Shown here in pieces: positions 45,553 through 56,726 of a stretch of DNA of 64,000 nt; the stretch's first letter is position 1; the number at the start of each line of letters is the position of its first letter. The notes under the pieces are model-generated. The model made no database searches, was not told where the DNA came from, and saw nothing but the letters and a program-made list of their open reading frames with translations. A program made the translations under genes and the position numbers. The DNA comes from Cephalotrichum gorgonifer (Eukaryota; Ascomycota; Sordariomycetes; Microascales; Microascaceae), in the NCBI GenBank assembly GCA_900312665.1, contig ONZQ02000002.1, forward strand, positions 1,336,459 through 1,400,458, written 5' to 3'.

Positions 45553-46781
45553 ATGTCGTGGGCAGGTTAGTTGGGCTGTGGAATTTCTTGTTCCGTACCC
45601 TGGTTGGTGGTCTATACTTTTGCTGACCGGAAAGAAAGGCTTCAAGAAGAATGTCAACCGCGCGACGACTACGGTGATGATGAAGACCGGTAAGTGCCGA
45701 CCCCTCCCCTCCCCAGCTCTCACCCTGGAGTTCCGTGTCGGGGGAGTGTAGACTGACGTTTTCGCAGGTCATGTGGAAAAGACCAACGACAGAGACTACG
45801 AGGTCGAGGAGCGGTACGAGCGCACCACTTCCCACAGATCACCCCCCCAGCGAAGCAAATCGAAGAACAAGAACCGGCTCTGACAACATTGTAGGCGGTT
45901 TAGGACGATGGAGGCGGCATCGTTACGGCTTCAGAAGGAAGCGAAGGGGTACCTCGACTCTCTTCGAGGTATGTTACCGACACAATGGGGGTGTATGACC
46001 GGAGAACACTGGGATGGTGGCTAACACTTGTCCCCAGCAATGACGGCCTCACAAATGCGGATCGCCGAGACGATAGATGCGTTCTACGGCGACGCCGGCG
46101 CGAAGGACGGTGTTAGCAGGAGCTACAAGCAGGCGGTTGAGGACCTAGATACCGAGACTATAAAGGCACTAGACGGGCCGTACAGGTACCGCTGCCCCCG
46201 ATCCACCCCTCGTTTTAGATGGACAAGTACCTAACACGGATTAGGACAACGGTTCTGGAGCCCATCTCAAGGTTCTGTAGCTACTTTGGGGACGTCAACG
46301 AATGTCAGCTCTACCCCTCCCCCTCTTCCATACCCCGCCGGTGCAGCACCGGCAGACTAGGAAACACAACGGCTAACCCAAACCAGGTATCAAGAAGCGC
46401 AGCCACAAGCTCCTCGACTACGACGCCCTCCGCGCAAAGGTCAAGAAGCTCGTCGAGAAGCCCGACAAGGACGTCACCAAGCTCCCCCGCGCCGAGAAGG
46501 AGATGGAGATGTCCAAGGCGGCCTACGAGCAGCTCAACGAGCAGCTCTGCGGCGAGCTCCCGCAGCTCATCGACCTCCGCGTGCCGTACCTCGACCCCAG
46601 TTTCGAGGCCCTTGTGAAGATCCAGCTGCGGTTCTGCGCAGAGGCATACAGCCGCATGGCCCAGGTGCAGCAGTATTTGGACAAGGATACGAGGGACCAG
46701 TATGCTGATGGGCAGCTTGACCAGCGGGTCGAGCAGGCGTTGCAGGAGATTAGGGAGCTGAGTATAAGCGGGACGGTGTAG
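45553..46781 (+). CDS. RVS161: BAR-domain protein Rvs161 (amphiphysin-like)
   Basis: N-BAR protein that, with Rvs167, shapes membranes at endocytic sites and supports actin polarity. The 261-residue model has seven exons (45553-45565, 45639-45689, 45768-45813, 45895-45968, 46038-46185, 46245-46303, 46387-46781) and sums to exactly 262 codons. It begins MSWAGFKKNVNRATTTVMMKTG, the usual amphipathic N-terminal helix. Core motifs are TMEAASLRLQKEAKGYLDSLR, VLEPISRF and IKKRSHKLLDYDALRAKVKKL, then LPRAEKEMEMSKAAYEQLN and LPQLIDLRVPYLDPSFEALVKIQ. There is no SH3 domain, as expected for Rvs161 rather than Rvs167. The 13-nt first exon and dense 5' introns are characteristic. The donor of the sixth intron is GTCAGC, slightly unusual. 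Confidence 0.95.
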
Positions 46782-47262
46782 GGGGTAGAATAGAGCACGG
46801 CATGTAGTGGGGAAACCGAGTAGCAGGAGCGAGGCAGTGGGTACTAGGAATGGTAGAGAGGTGCGAGCGAGAAATGGCTCTGGCACCTAATGCCTTCTCC
46901 CTTGTTGTCCTTTTTGACTTTTTGGGGAATATTCGAGACAAGCAATCAGTTCGATGCGGTCCGGCGCAAGGTCAGGTGGGATGGGTGGGTTGGCTTTAGA
47001 ACCTCGCAACCAAGGCGCTCACAATAACACAGAGTTAGCCAGCCAGGGAAAGAATAAAGATATTGTTAAAAGCAACGCTAGCTCTAGTTACCGGGTGGTT
47101 CCTCTCACCCTCCTTCTCCCCCCCCAAACTCCATCCCTTCTCGATCAAAGGTGGATGATACGACTTTCGTTTGTGGAAGTGGAATCTTGGTCCACAACCT
47201 TCACTTGCTGTGCATAGGCAACATGCGTTTTTTTTTTTTTTTTACAGGCTAACAGAACACCC
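46782..47262. other. convergent 3' region, RVS161 / DCP1
   Basis: Both genes end here. A T16 run lies at 47228-47243 just downstream of the DCP1 stop codon. Confidence 0.5.
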
Positions 47263-48036
47263 CTATCTCCCAAAGCCCCCTCCTGCTTGACTTGCAAACA
47301 GCTCATCGATGCTTAGCTGCTTCCCTATGGCCTGCACAGCCGGCCCCACGGAGCCCCCGCTAGCCTCCTCCTCGGGGCCCACGTACCCCTCCGCCCGCAG
47401 CGACTCCACCTGCCTCCTCGCCTCCCTCGCCTGCTCCCACATTGTGCGGATGATGTTCATATTCAGCCTCCTCGAATCATCGCCGTCGGCGTGCATCCAT
47501 ATCCCCATCGCCTTGGCCATCGAGCCCCCCTCGCTCTCCTCCCCGCCCTCACCATTCTCCAGCCCGAGAATGAGGAGGTCGTCCATCACCTCGCAGTCCC
47601 TCACCCTGTCCAGGTCCAGCATGAGGTTGTCCAGGCCGCGCCTGTTTAGCACGAACACGCACGGCCGCGGGTCCCCGGAGGCGGGGCCGGACGGAGTCTC
47701 GCGCGTGCAGACGAACAGCGTGCCCTCAACGCCGGACTTGTCCCACGACTGGGTGGAGACGTCGAAGGTGTAGAGGACGGCGTTTGCGGATATGGAGACG
47801 ATGGCGGATATGGAGGGGACGTAGCGGCGGAGGACGCCGAGGTTGAGCTCGGTGTTGGTGCGGTGCGGGGGGTGGGTGGGGTTGTGGGTGGAGAGGTAGT
47901 TCGCCGCGTCGGACTCGTAGTCGGAGGTCTGGACGGCGCGGGGGTTGCTTGGGTTGCGGGTGTGCTGGTTCTGGCGGGTGCGGCGGGGAGCTGGGCGGGC
48001 GGGCATGGCTGTGGGAGGTGGACGATAGGTCGTCAC
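47263..48036 (-). CDS. DCP1: mRNA decapping protein Dcp1
   Basis: EVH1-type activator of the Dcp2 decapping enzyme in P-bodies. 257 residues in one exon; the start could also be the ATG 30 bp downstream (MPARPAPRR). The EVH1 fold is shown by NLGVLRRYVPSISAIVSISANAVLYTF, then the conserved WDKSGVEGTLFVC and FVLNRRGLDNLMLDL. An acidic insert (ENGEGGEESEGG) precedes GIWMHADGDDSRRLN and a C-terminal helix ending LSIDELFASQ. It lacks the long C-terminal trimerisation domain of metazoan Dcp1, as usual in fungi. Divergent from the BAG gene. Confidence 0.92.
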   Translation of the reverse strand: MTTYRPPPTAMPARPAPRRTRQNQHTRNPSNPRAVQTSDYESDAANYLSTHNPTHPPHRTNTELNLGVLRRYVPSISAIVSISANAVLYTFDVSTQSWDKSGVEGTLFVCTRETPSGPASGDPRPCVFVLNRRGLDNLMLDLDRVRDCEVMDDLLILGLENGEGGEESEGGSMAKAMGIWMHADGDDSRRLNMNIIRTMWEQAREARRQVESLRAEGYVGPEEEASGGSVGPAVQAIGKQLSIDELFASQAGGGFGR

Positions 48037-49281
48037 CGCGCTCTTTGGTCTGTGTGATCTGTTCGGTTTGTGACCGTCGCTTCGGTGGGCCCACGCGTTT
48101 CCTGGCTGGGGACTTGGCGCGACCTAGGATGAGGGATTGTTTGGAGACGACGCTTGCGCCTGAGGAGGGAAGGGACGGCGACGACAGCTCCGATCGGTTG
48201 AGAAGGGATGTAAAGTTCTGTGGCGGCGGTAGTCTGAGGCTCGGGGTGGCGCGTAGTTCCGAAGAGAGTGCTAATTTCAGGGGGGTATCGTTTTCGTTGG
48301 GTGAGGGTGGTGATGATTTGCGGAGGTTGGAGCTTGAGGGTCAGTCTCAGGCGTTGGTTGACACAAGGATAGGTTAGGTCAGCCCAAGGCGCGGAACTTG
48401 CAACACCGAGTAGTGGGGTGGTGGTTGATGGATATGCGGCGGCGTGCCATGGTGGTACAGCAGGGGACCCTCGGTAATGGATCCACTAATCCGCCGGTAG
48501 ATCTCCGCGACATCGTACCAGAATTATTGTCGACACATGGCATCACCACCGACGTCTTCAAAAATAAAATCCCGGATTTATTTTCCCTCCTCTCACCACG
48601 TCACCCACCACCCGACATCCCCGTCCTCTCTTTCGCAGTGGCCACAAACAACCCGCGACGACACCCACGCTATTCATCCACGCGCGTCAAACTATAATTT
48701 CGTCGGTCTCCGAGGCTAGACTAGTCCATTGCGCCAATCAACGCACCTCTCCACCCCGAATTGGGCCTGGCACAACGTCTCACGTCGTTTGCGCGCTGCG
48801 ATCCTCTCGTGACCCTCGTCTCCTCTCACAACTGAATAATCGTTAGTCACAAGGGCGTCTCGAATGTACGTACGAATCCCTTGCGCCAGCTGCGGGCCGT
48901 CGGTAGCCAGTCGTCCAGCGCATCCCACATATGCATCCCCCTCCTCTCCCTTTGCTCCCCCTTCGCCCCAGCTGGTCCTTAGACTACGTACTTGACGTTT
49001 AGAAGTACAACGCTGACGTACATGTCTGCGATACCTGCAGCTCCGTCCAATCCTCGCCTCTTTTTACTCCCCGCTCGCCATCCGTAGCGTAGCCTGCCGA
49101 TTGATAGTGGTGCCCACTCTTTTCCGCCCCGGTTTATTTACTTTATTCTACTACCCTGGCCTAATTGGAGACCCAATAATACCCTCCATTTGAAGTCACC
49201 CTCCTACCCCCCCCCCCCTCCCTTTCTCCTCCTCCCCCGAATTTGGTACCCTTCCCGGGCACCATCTAAACCTTCGCAAAC
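48037..49281. promoter_or_regulatory. divergent region, DCP1 / BAG-domain gene
   Basis: A 1.2 kb gap. A C12 run lies at 49207-49218 shortly before the BAG frame. The missing start exon of the BAG gene may be here: an ATG at 49022 opens a short frame but lacks an obvious donor in phase. Confidence 0.45.
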
Positions 49282-50391
49282 GTGGATTCCAGCTCGGTGC
49301 CCGCGGCATCATCTGGTGCCCTAGACAGCATCTCGTCGCTCTTCCCTCCCCTCTTGCAGCCCTACGTCCAGACCACCCTGGACCAGCTAGACACCTCCTT
49401 CTCGGGTCTGACACACCTTCTATCAACACACACGGGGCTCCCACCCCACGCCACCCACGCCAGTCTCCTCGCCGCGCTCCTCCTCGTCCCCGCCGCCGCC
49501 ATGTGGTCCTGGAAGCGCCCCACGCTCTCGCCCTACGCCTCGATGAACCAGGGCAGGGCACCTCCCGACGTCACCGACGACGACTACAGCTATATCACCT
49601 CCCAGGACCTCCAGAGCTCGCCCTCCTCCCAGCCCGAGGACGACATACTGCTGGTGAAGTACCGCGGCAGGACAGAGGAGGCGCACTTCCCCGCCTATTC
49701 CATTGGCGATGGGAAGTTGAGGGTGCACGACATCCGCGATCGCGTGGGCGTCATGCTGGACCTGCCCGAGAGCCAGACGCGGCGCGTGCGCCTGTTTTAC
49801 AAGGGTGTCCAGTTGAAGGAGCCCGGCGCGCTGGTGCGGGACTACGGTGTTAAGAACATGAGCGAGATCCTGGCCATGATCCGCGATGACAGGGACTCGG
49901 CGGACATCAGGAATAGCAGCCCCGGGAGGGGCAGCTACGGCTCGGAGGAAGACATCCCCGGCGCCGAGGACGAGTCGAGCTACGGCGGGAGCAGCGTCAG
50001 TGGCGGGACCGGCAGAGGGTCGTCGTCTGGGAAGCGCCGGAAGGGGCGGAAGCCGAAGAGGAAGCCCGCCCAGCCACCCGAGGAAGCGCACGTCGAGATT
50101 GACCCCGTCCACCGCGCCGCGCAGCTGGAGAAGCTGAAAAAGACCAAGGAGTACTATGATAATGATCTAGCCCCCCTTGTTCTTGCGTACATTAGGGACC
50201 CGCCGGCCGATAAGGGCAAGAGTGAGGAGCAGCACAGGAGATTGACCGAGACGATATTGCAGCAGGTCGTGCTGAAACTGGACGCCGTGGAGCCTAATGG
50301 GGACGAGGTGATTAGGTCTAAGAGGAAGGCCTTGGTCAGGCGCATGCAGGACGTGATGGCTGAGCTGGATGAGGCGAAGAGCAGGACGTGA
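49282..50391 (+). CDS. BAG-domain co-chaperone with membrane segment and ubiquitin-like domain (Snl1/Bag-type)
   Basis: Hsp70 nucleotide-exchange factor, probably anchored in the ER or nuclear envelope. The open frame gives up to 369 residues. Residues about 59-76 (SLLAALLLVPAAAMWSW) form one membrane segment. A ubiquitin-like region follows (ILLVKYRGRTEEAHFPAYSI, VRLFYKGVQLKEPGALVRDYGV). Then comes a Ser/Gly linker with a basic patch (GKRRKGRKPKRKP), and the BAG helices from about 265 (HRAAQLEKLKKTKEYYDN ... VLKLDAVEPNGDEVIRSKRKALVRRMQDVM). The frame opens at a GTG with a stop 15 bp upstream, so there is no ATG before residue 74 in this exon. A short first exon upstream, or a start at ATG 49501 that loses the membrane anchor, must be assumed. 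The 5' end is unresolved. Confidence 0.8.
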   Translation: MDSSSVPAASSGALDSISSLFPPLLQPYVQTTLDQLDTSFSGLTHLLSTHTGLPPHATHASLLAALLLVPAAAMWSWKRPTLSPYASMNQGRAPPDVTDDDYSYITSQDLQSSPSSQPEDDILLVKYRGRTEEAHFPAYSIGDGKLRVHDIRDRVGVMLDLPESQTRRVRLFYKGVQLKEPGALVRDYGVKNMSEILAMIRDDRDSADIRNSSPGRGSYGSEEDIPGAEDESSYGGSSVSGGTGRGSSSGKRRKGRKPKRKPAQPPEEAHVEIDPVHRAAQLEKLKKTKEYYDNDLAPLVLAYIRDPPADKGKSEEQHRRLTETILQQVVLKLDAVEPNGDEVIRSKRKALVRRMQDVMAELDEAKSRT

Positions 50392-51045
50392 ACGGAATCT
50401 GGCTCCTGATTTTTATTGCTCGTTTACGCATTAGATGCTGACGCATGGCTCATTTTTTGGCTTGATACATACATCCACTCCAAGGGCATGCATATTACTA
50501 GCCCCTAAATCTACACCAGTCACTTGTTCTTTTCCGCACACCTCTGGCAATGTACTTGGCGATGTATGCCTTCAACAGGTGGATCCGGGCGGTCACATCC
50601 GACTGTTAAATCTGACTGTTAAACACATTACTGAGGATGAGTTCATTCCATGTTTCAGGTTCCACTGGGACCCATTAGTCATCATACTCTCCACATCGAA
50701 CGTCCATCCATCGCTTGAGCCTAGCTTTCGCAACGAAAGTCAACCTTCTTCTCTTTATTCCATTCCACCACGTTTATATTTCCTGTTCGACGCACATGGC
50801 CATGCCCACAGTATATTGGCAAAGAATATAACCCCGTCTGGCAGGCAATTTGTGCCTTCCGACCGTCCCCAACCCTTCGTTTGACGACCCCGCCCTGACC
50901 CATCGACGTCATCGTGCCAAACTGGCCTCTCGCTCCGTCGTTCTGACAACTGCTGCACGCAGCATGCGCTGCCGTAATCCCCGCCCCGGATGACACCTTC
51001 TTTCTCTATATAACCCAGTAATAACATTTATTTCCCCTTAACACA
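50392..51045. other. intergenic between BAG gene and 5-phosphatase gene
   Basis: A 654-bp space between two plus-strand genes; promoter of the phosphatase gene expected. A TATATAA-like TCTATATAACCC lies at about 51005-51015, 35-40 bp upstream of the start codon. Confidence 0.45.
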
Positions 51046-54012
51046 ATGTCCGGATCCGAAACAGCCCGCGGCCCCGCGGCATCCATCCACTCTAACCCCG
51101 ACCCCGCCGACCCCTTACCTACCTCCCTCCAGTCCCTCGGCCGCGCCGTTTACGATCGTCGGCCCGAGTATGTCCGCCCCCACCGTATTCGCATAAAGAT
51201 CGGGACATGGAACGTTGCAGCGTGTCCGGGAACAGACAAGGACCTCGCGGCGTGGTTCATAGACGGTGGCGGCCTCGACGGGTCCGTCTCTGTCCTCAAG
51301 CCGTCACATACCACACCGGAGGGCGATGCCGCAACAGACGGCCAGAACCCCGGCGGTGTGAGGCTGGTGGGCGGGGACAGCATTGGGCTGTACGTCCTGG
51401 GGCTGCAAGAAATTGTAGACCTTAGCCTTGCTGGGGAGGCCTACAATCGCATGTACGCCGAATCCCCCATGGACAAGTGGCGCGCCGCCTTGGAAGCTGC
51501 GATGCCTCCCGGATATGAGCTCGTCTCTGCTGAGCAAATGTCCGGGCTCGCGCTCCTCATCTACGCCTCGCCGGAGGTTGCGCGGACCGTCACCAACGTC
51601 AGCACGGTCCAGGTTGGGACAGGTCTCCTGGGCTATATGGGGAACAAGGGCGCCATCTCCACCCGTGTCGTGCTAGGCGAGACCACGCGCGTGGTATTTG
51701 TAAACTCTCACCTCGCCAGCGGACCGGACCCGGCGCACCTAGACCGCCGCTGCTGGGATATCGGACAGGTCCTCTCCCGGACACAGTTCGAGGCCGTCCC
51801 TCAAGGGGGCGTAGTGGAGGACGCGCCGGAGACCATTGGGGATGAAGACTTCGCCTTTTGGTTCGGAGACCTAAACTTTCGCGTTGACGGGCTTCCAGGC
51901 GAGGATATTCGCCGGCTGCTGAGACTGCACACCCAGGGCGAGTACGATCTGTCACGGAGATCTAGAAGATCTTCGTCATCCCTGGAGGAAGGCGTCATTA
52001 TTATGAAGTCCTCGAGCGGGGACACCGAGGACGAGGTAACGGACCGCAGTACGAGTCCGTCGCCCAACGTCAGTCAAGTGGACACAGAAGATCCGTCCCT
52101 CCCGGACCCAGACAACTTCCTCCCGAAAGAAGACTCCGACGATGAGGACTTCTTGCCTGATCCACATGAGGACCCCGCATCTCTACAGGCCACGCTGGAT
52201 TCTCTCCTCCCGCATGACCAGCTCCAGCGCGTGATGAGGGCACAAAAGATCCTCCATGAGGGCTGGCAGGAGGCCCCCATCACCTTCCTCCCAACGTACA
52301 AGTACGACGTCGGCACCGTCGGCCTCTTCGACTCAAGCGAGAAGAAGCGCGCCCCGAGCTGGTGCGACCGCATCCTGTACCGCACCCGTCAAAACCTAGA
52401 CTCTTATCGCGAGAAAATACGGCAGGCAGAGGCCTCGAAGAAGCGCGACGAGGAGATGAAGGCTCTAGGAATCGACAAGGCAGCGGATGATGACGACATT
52501 CTATTCTCGTACGATCCCAGCGAGGACGCCGCGCCGGTGGTGGAGTATGACTACGACGAATACGACGGGGCTGCCGACGCACCAGATACTGCCACCGCGG
52601 AGACGCAGGGCGCAGACCGGATACGCATGGAAGCGTACGTCGCGCACCAGAGGATCACGTCGTCGGACCACAAGCCCGTGACCTCCGTCTTCACGCTCAA
52701 CTACGACGCCGCAGTGCCGCATCTCAAGGCGAAAGTCCACGCCGAGGTCGCGCGGGAGCTGGACCGCGCTGAGAATGAAGGGCGCCCCAACGTGACGGTC
52801 GTCGTTGAGCGGCAGAACCGCGGGCCGGACAGGCGGGGCTCGAATCGTAGGAAGAGTTCCGGGCATGAGATCGGAGTCGATAACGACGCGGTGGAGTTCG
52901 GGGACGTCGCGTTCCTCGCGAAGGGGACCTGCTCGCTGACGGTGGCTAATACGGGCGGCGTGCCGGCCAGTTTCTCTTTCGTGGACAAGCCATCCGCAGC
53001 GGATGACGGGTCGAGTTCGATGACATGGCTCACCTCGCGATTCATCTCCACCTCTCCTCCCCCCGAAGAAGACAAACTCCCCGATCTCGGCCGCGATGTA
53101 ACCCTCCAACCAGGCGAGACAGTCAGCGTCCTCCTCGAGGCCCTCGTATCCTCTCCATCTCTCGCGCAATCCCTCAACTACGGCCGCACCACCCTCGAAG
53201 ACGTCCTAGTCCTCCGCGTCCAGGAAGGCAGGGACTGCTTCATCCCCGTTCGCGCGACCTGGCTCCCCACGTCCTTCTCCCGCTCCGTGGAGGAGCTGAC
53301 ACGCATCCCGTCAGGTGGGATCCGCGCCTTCCTGTCGGCGGAGGGGATCCACGGCGCGATACCCTACGACAAGCCGGTCAACTTCGCAGCCCCGCGCGAG
53401 CTGCTGAAGCTGATAGAGGCACTGGAGTCGCTCCTGGAGCGGGCTGTGGCGGACGAGAATATGCTGGAGGGGTGCGCCGTCCCGCGCGAGGAGGGGTGGC
53501 CGTTCGACAGCTCTACGTGGCGCGTGCCCGAACCGACCCGCTCCGAGGCCAAGGCGAACCTCGCCGCGGCCCTGGACACGGACTCGCCCCTCGTCGCCGC
53601 GCTCCCCGTCGACCTCCCCGCAACACAACACCTCGAGATCCTCTCCGAGATCCTCCTGCTCTTCCTGAAATCTCTGACGGACGGCCTCATCCCGTCCTCC
53701 ATCTTCCCCCGGCTCCCCGCGCTCTCGAAGGAGGTAGAAGACACCAAGACGGCCGTCCTGGACGTGTTGTCCTCCGATTCGCCGAGCCACAACGTCTCGT
53801 TCGTGTTCCTGACCGCCACGCTGTGCCGCTTCGTGGAGATGCTGCCGCGGAGCGAGAGGAAGGGGCTGAGCAGGGTGATTAGGGGCGAGGAGGGGCGGAG
53901 GGTGAGGGATAGGGTCGCGGCGGCCTTTGCGGGGGCCGTGTTCCGGGTTGGGGATAGGAAGGACGAGGAGAGAGCGAGGGGGATATTGGAGATCTTCTTG
54001 AGGAGGGACTGA
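51046..54012 (+). CDS. OCRL/INPP5B-like inositol polyphosphate 5-phosphatase
   Basis: Removes the 5-phosphate from phosphoinositides such as PI(4,5)P2 on endosomal/Golgi membranes. 988 residues in a single exon. The catalytic EEP domain spans about 45-545: IGTWNVAACPG, GLQEIVDL with the Mg-binding Glu, YMGNKGAISTRV, FVNSHLASG, FWFGDLNFRVD, LPTYKYDVGT, KRAPSWCDRILY and SSDHKPV. An acidic insert (about 325-380) splits it. An ASH-type beta domain follows (VEFGDVAFLAKGTCSLTVAN, VTLQPGETVSVLLEAL), then a RhoGAP-like helical end (GGIRAFLSAEGIHGAIPY, LSKEVEDTKTAVLDVL). That is the OCRL domain order. The GAP part seems to lack a clear catalytic Arg, as in OCRL. Confidence 0.93.
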   Translation: MSGSETARGPAASIHSNPDPADPLPTSLQSLGRAVYDRRPEYVRPHRIRIKIGTWNVAACPGTDKDLAAWFIDGGGLDGSVSVLKPSHTTPEGDAATDGQNPGGVRLVGGDSIGLYVLGLQEIVDLSLAGEAYNRMYAESPMDKWRAALEAAMPPGYELVSAEQMSGLALLIYASPEVARTVTNVSTVQVGTGLLGYMGNKGAISTRVVLGETTRVVFVNSHLASGPDPAHLDRRCWDIGQVLSRTQFEAVPQGGVVEDAPETIGDEDFAFWFGDLNFRVDGLPGEDIRRLLRLHTQGEYDLSRRSRRSSSSLEEGVIIMKSSSGDTEDEVTDRSTSPSPNVSQVDTEDPSLPDPDNFLPKEDSDDEDFLPDPHEDPASLQATLDSLLPHDQLQRVMRAQKILHEGWQEAPITFLPTYKYDVGTVGLFDSSEKKRAPSWCDRILYRTRQNLDSYREKIRQAEASKKRDEEMKALGIDKAADDDDILFSYDPSEDAAPVVEYDYDEYDGAADAPDTATAETQGADRIRMEAYVAHQRITSSDHKPVTSVFTLNYDAAVPHLKAKVHAEVARELDRAENEGRPNVTVVVERQNRGPDRRGSNRRKSSGHEIGVDNDAVEFGDVAFLAKGTCSLTVANTGGVPASFSFVDKPSAADDGSSSMTWLTSRFISTSPPPEEDKLPDLGRDVTLQPGETVSVLLEALVSSPSLAQSLNYGRTTLEDVLVLRVQEGRDCFIPVRATWLPTSFSRSVEELTRIPSGGIRAFLSAEGIHGAIPYDKPVNFAAPRELLKLIEALESLLERAVADENMLEGCAVPREEGWPFDSSTWRVPEPTRSEAKANLAAALDTDSPLVAALPVDLPATQHLEILSEILLLFLKSLTDGLIPSSIFPRLPALSKEVEDTKTAVLDVLSSDSPSHNVSFVFLTATLCRFVEMLPRSERKGLSRVIRGEEGRRVRDRVAAAFAGAVFRVGDRKDEERARGILEIFLRRD

Positions 54013-55001
54013 GCGTCTCTCGGAAGGCCCGAGGCCTTGCTTCTCGTTTTTGCTTTGCTAGATTGGGCAATTGAAATGGGGGAGCGTTGAAGGCGAGTAA
54101 GATGGTGTCGGCAGGATACGGATCTTTGTTAGCTTTATACTTCCCTTTCGGAGGAAAGAGAGGGACGGGAGTTCGGGAGTTAGTTAGGTGTCGCATGGCC
54201 TGTGTTAGGTGGTATTAAGGGGCATACCTCAACCCTTTGCTTCGTTTTAGCATATAGATCCAGATTCTGTTTGCCATTCACACCTTTCTCTGCCGTGTCT
54301 CCCTCCCCTTCCGTATTCATGACCTGTCCCTAGCCTTGACCCGTGATGCCTTTTATCTCCCGTCCTAGTGGATCTTCCAGTTCCTCTCCCCTTTGGCTCG
54401 AACCGGATTTCTCGATCCCATGTGTATCGACTTTACCCTCCCTGTGGCAAGACTGCGTCCTCAGTCACAACCCGTCCTTCCGCTCTTCACATATCTCCCC
54501 TTCACCCCCTCCCTGGGCCTCCAGGGGCTCCCTTCGACCCCTCTATCTATCTACCTTTTCAGGAACATCCCTAACCCAGTCACTTAAGGAATATCATAAC
54601 GATACCCATTTCCAGAAGACAAGGTGCCATTAAAACTGAAAGTGAAAACTAACCACCCATTTCCCTGTCAAATCCCCGCCAACAGATAAGAGGCCAACCT
54701 CTTCTCGTTCATATCAACCGTCCCCAAATCTCCCCTATATCCTCGCTCGGTCAAAACGTAGCGAGGGACAAAATTTTCACAATATGATTCCCCCAACCCC
54801 GAGCTGAAAGCTCACCCGAAAAGGTGAGCCCCCCCCCTCACCCTCCCCTCGACAAACCTACTTTTACGCCAACCCCTCCCTTAGGCCAACCCCTTTCTTT
54901 TCAACTGTCGACTCCATCTCTCGTCATCCCCCTTCCACTAGGTCTTCTCGAACCATAGACTCTTTCAACCACCCCCCAACCTCTCTCTGCTCATCACTCA
55001 T
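54013..55001. other. convergent intergenic region
   Basis: Between two 3' ends. Pyrimidine-rich, no gene recognised. Confidence 0.5.
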
Positions 55002-56726
55002 CTACCACTGGAACCGATGACGCGGATGCATCCATCCCAGCTCAAGCTCAAACAAGTCATTGTCCCGCCCCTCCCGAGCGCCCCCCTCAAGTCGATAATT
55101 CCTCTTGCCATGCTCCCGCTTCTCGTTCTCACGGCGCATGTACGCGATGAGGCTGAAAGCGATGGCGACAAGAACGACGCAACAGGCGAGGTTGATCGCG
55201 TGGCCGGTGGTGTACCTAGAATCCTGTCAGTCAGATTGTTGTTGCCGTCACGGAAGATGGGATAACACTTGCCTGGGGGCTTCCGTCTTGATGTAGGTAA
55301 ACGACGACAAAAACGCCGCCGTGTTCCCAAGCGTAATGATCACGCCCAGCACGAGGGCCCGTACATAATGCGGAGTGGCATTGATACACGTCCAGGCGAG
55401 CGCAATCGGGGGAATGACATTGACCCCAATCGCCACAAAAAACGTGCCCACATACTGAATCGTAGACGCCGTCTTACTGACACTCATCTGCGGACTGCCA
55501 AACACCCCGCTGGTGTCCTCCTCCAGGCCAATTCGGGACCCGATCAGGAGGAGGAGATACCCTATGATCGCCATGAACCCGCCGGCCAGCATCGGGACCG
55601 CTTTCTTGCCGGATCTCTGGCTGTATTGGGTAATCGCAATCACTAGAACGAAGGCGACGAGGTTCGGAGGAACCGTAAGGAGATTTAGCTTGGTGCCGTG
55701 GTACCCCATCGCTAGAATTATGGAGGGGAGGAAGAGCGTGAAACTGTACAGAGCCTCGATCGTCATGAATGTGGCCAACGCCATCATTATGGTGACGGGA
55801 TTCAGAGCGGCGCGCTTGAAGGCAGCCAGGGTCAGGCGGTCAGGCCTAACGATCGGCTGCCCGGTCTCGTCGACGTGGGCCTGGCCGGTTCCATGGCTGT
55901 CCGCGGGCAGCACGTTCAATGCCTCGTGGCGGCGGTCTGTCGCGAGCATCCTCTCGACGGCGAGGACGCGCTCTTGCGAGCTCAGGAACCCGGCCGTCTG
56001 CGGCGAGTCGGGAAGAATAAAATACATCCCAATCCCCACGATGACAGTAATAATACCCTCGACAAAGAATATCCATGGCCACCCGTTGTATCCTCGGAAC
56101 CGGATGCGCCCGAGACCCGTGGCTAGGAATCCGCCAAAGGCGCCGGCGAGAGCATTCCCGGAATAAAATAGTCCAACCCGCGAGATGAGCTCGAACTCAG
56201 TGTAGAAGAAGGCCAGGTACAGCATGGCCACGCCGAGGAAGGCGCTCTCACTAATCCCAAGGAAGACCCTCGTGACGCAGAGCGTGGCGAAGTTGGTAAC
56301 GAAGCCGGTGAAGGTGGTGACGAGACCCCAGGCTACGACAATGGCCGGAAGAAATAGGCCACCACCGACCTTTCGTAGGATGAGATTACCAGGGAGGTTG
56401 AAGATAATGTAGAGGGCGAAGAAGATCATGAGGGCGATGTTGAACTGGTACCCGCTGAGTCGGAGATCGGCCTCCATCCCATTGACGCGCGCCAGGGCGA
56501 TGGCGGCGCGGTCAAGATAGAAGATTGACCAGGCCATGAAGATGAGAGGCAGGATTCGGATGTCATACTTCCGAACGATGGAAGTGCGGAGGGTTTCGCT
56601 TCCAGTGATGGCCTGGTCAGGATGTCCAAGACCCTCCTTGGAGGAGACCTTGGGAGCAGTGACCACCTGACTGTTCTTATTCTGTTTCTGAGCCACCTCC
56701 ATATCCTCTTTCTTGGAGGGATCCAT
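55002..56726 (-). CDS. MFS transporter, anion:cation symporter (DAL5/allantoate) type
   Basis: Twelve-segment permease of the fungal DAL5-like group, which takes up organic anions such as allantoate, vitamins or short acids; substrate not predictable here. The model is 555 residues: exons 56726-55273 and 55215-55002. The 57-bp intron starts with GC (AG/GCAAGT) and ends CTAG; only the GC donor keeps the frame and restores EAPRYTTGHAINL of the last membrane helix. Motifs: FMAWSIFYLDRAAIALARVNGM in helix 1, LPGNLILRKVGGG, RVFLGISESAFLGVAMLYLAFFY, and NGWPWIFFVEGIITVIVG. The C-terminal tail is YMRRENEKREHGKRNY with a charged end. No neighbour points to a pathway. Confidence 0.92.
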
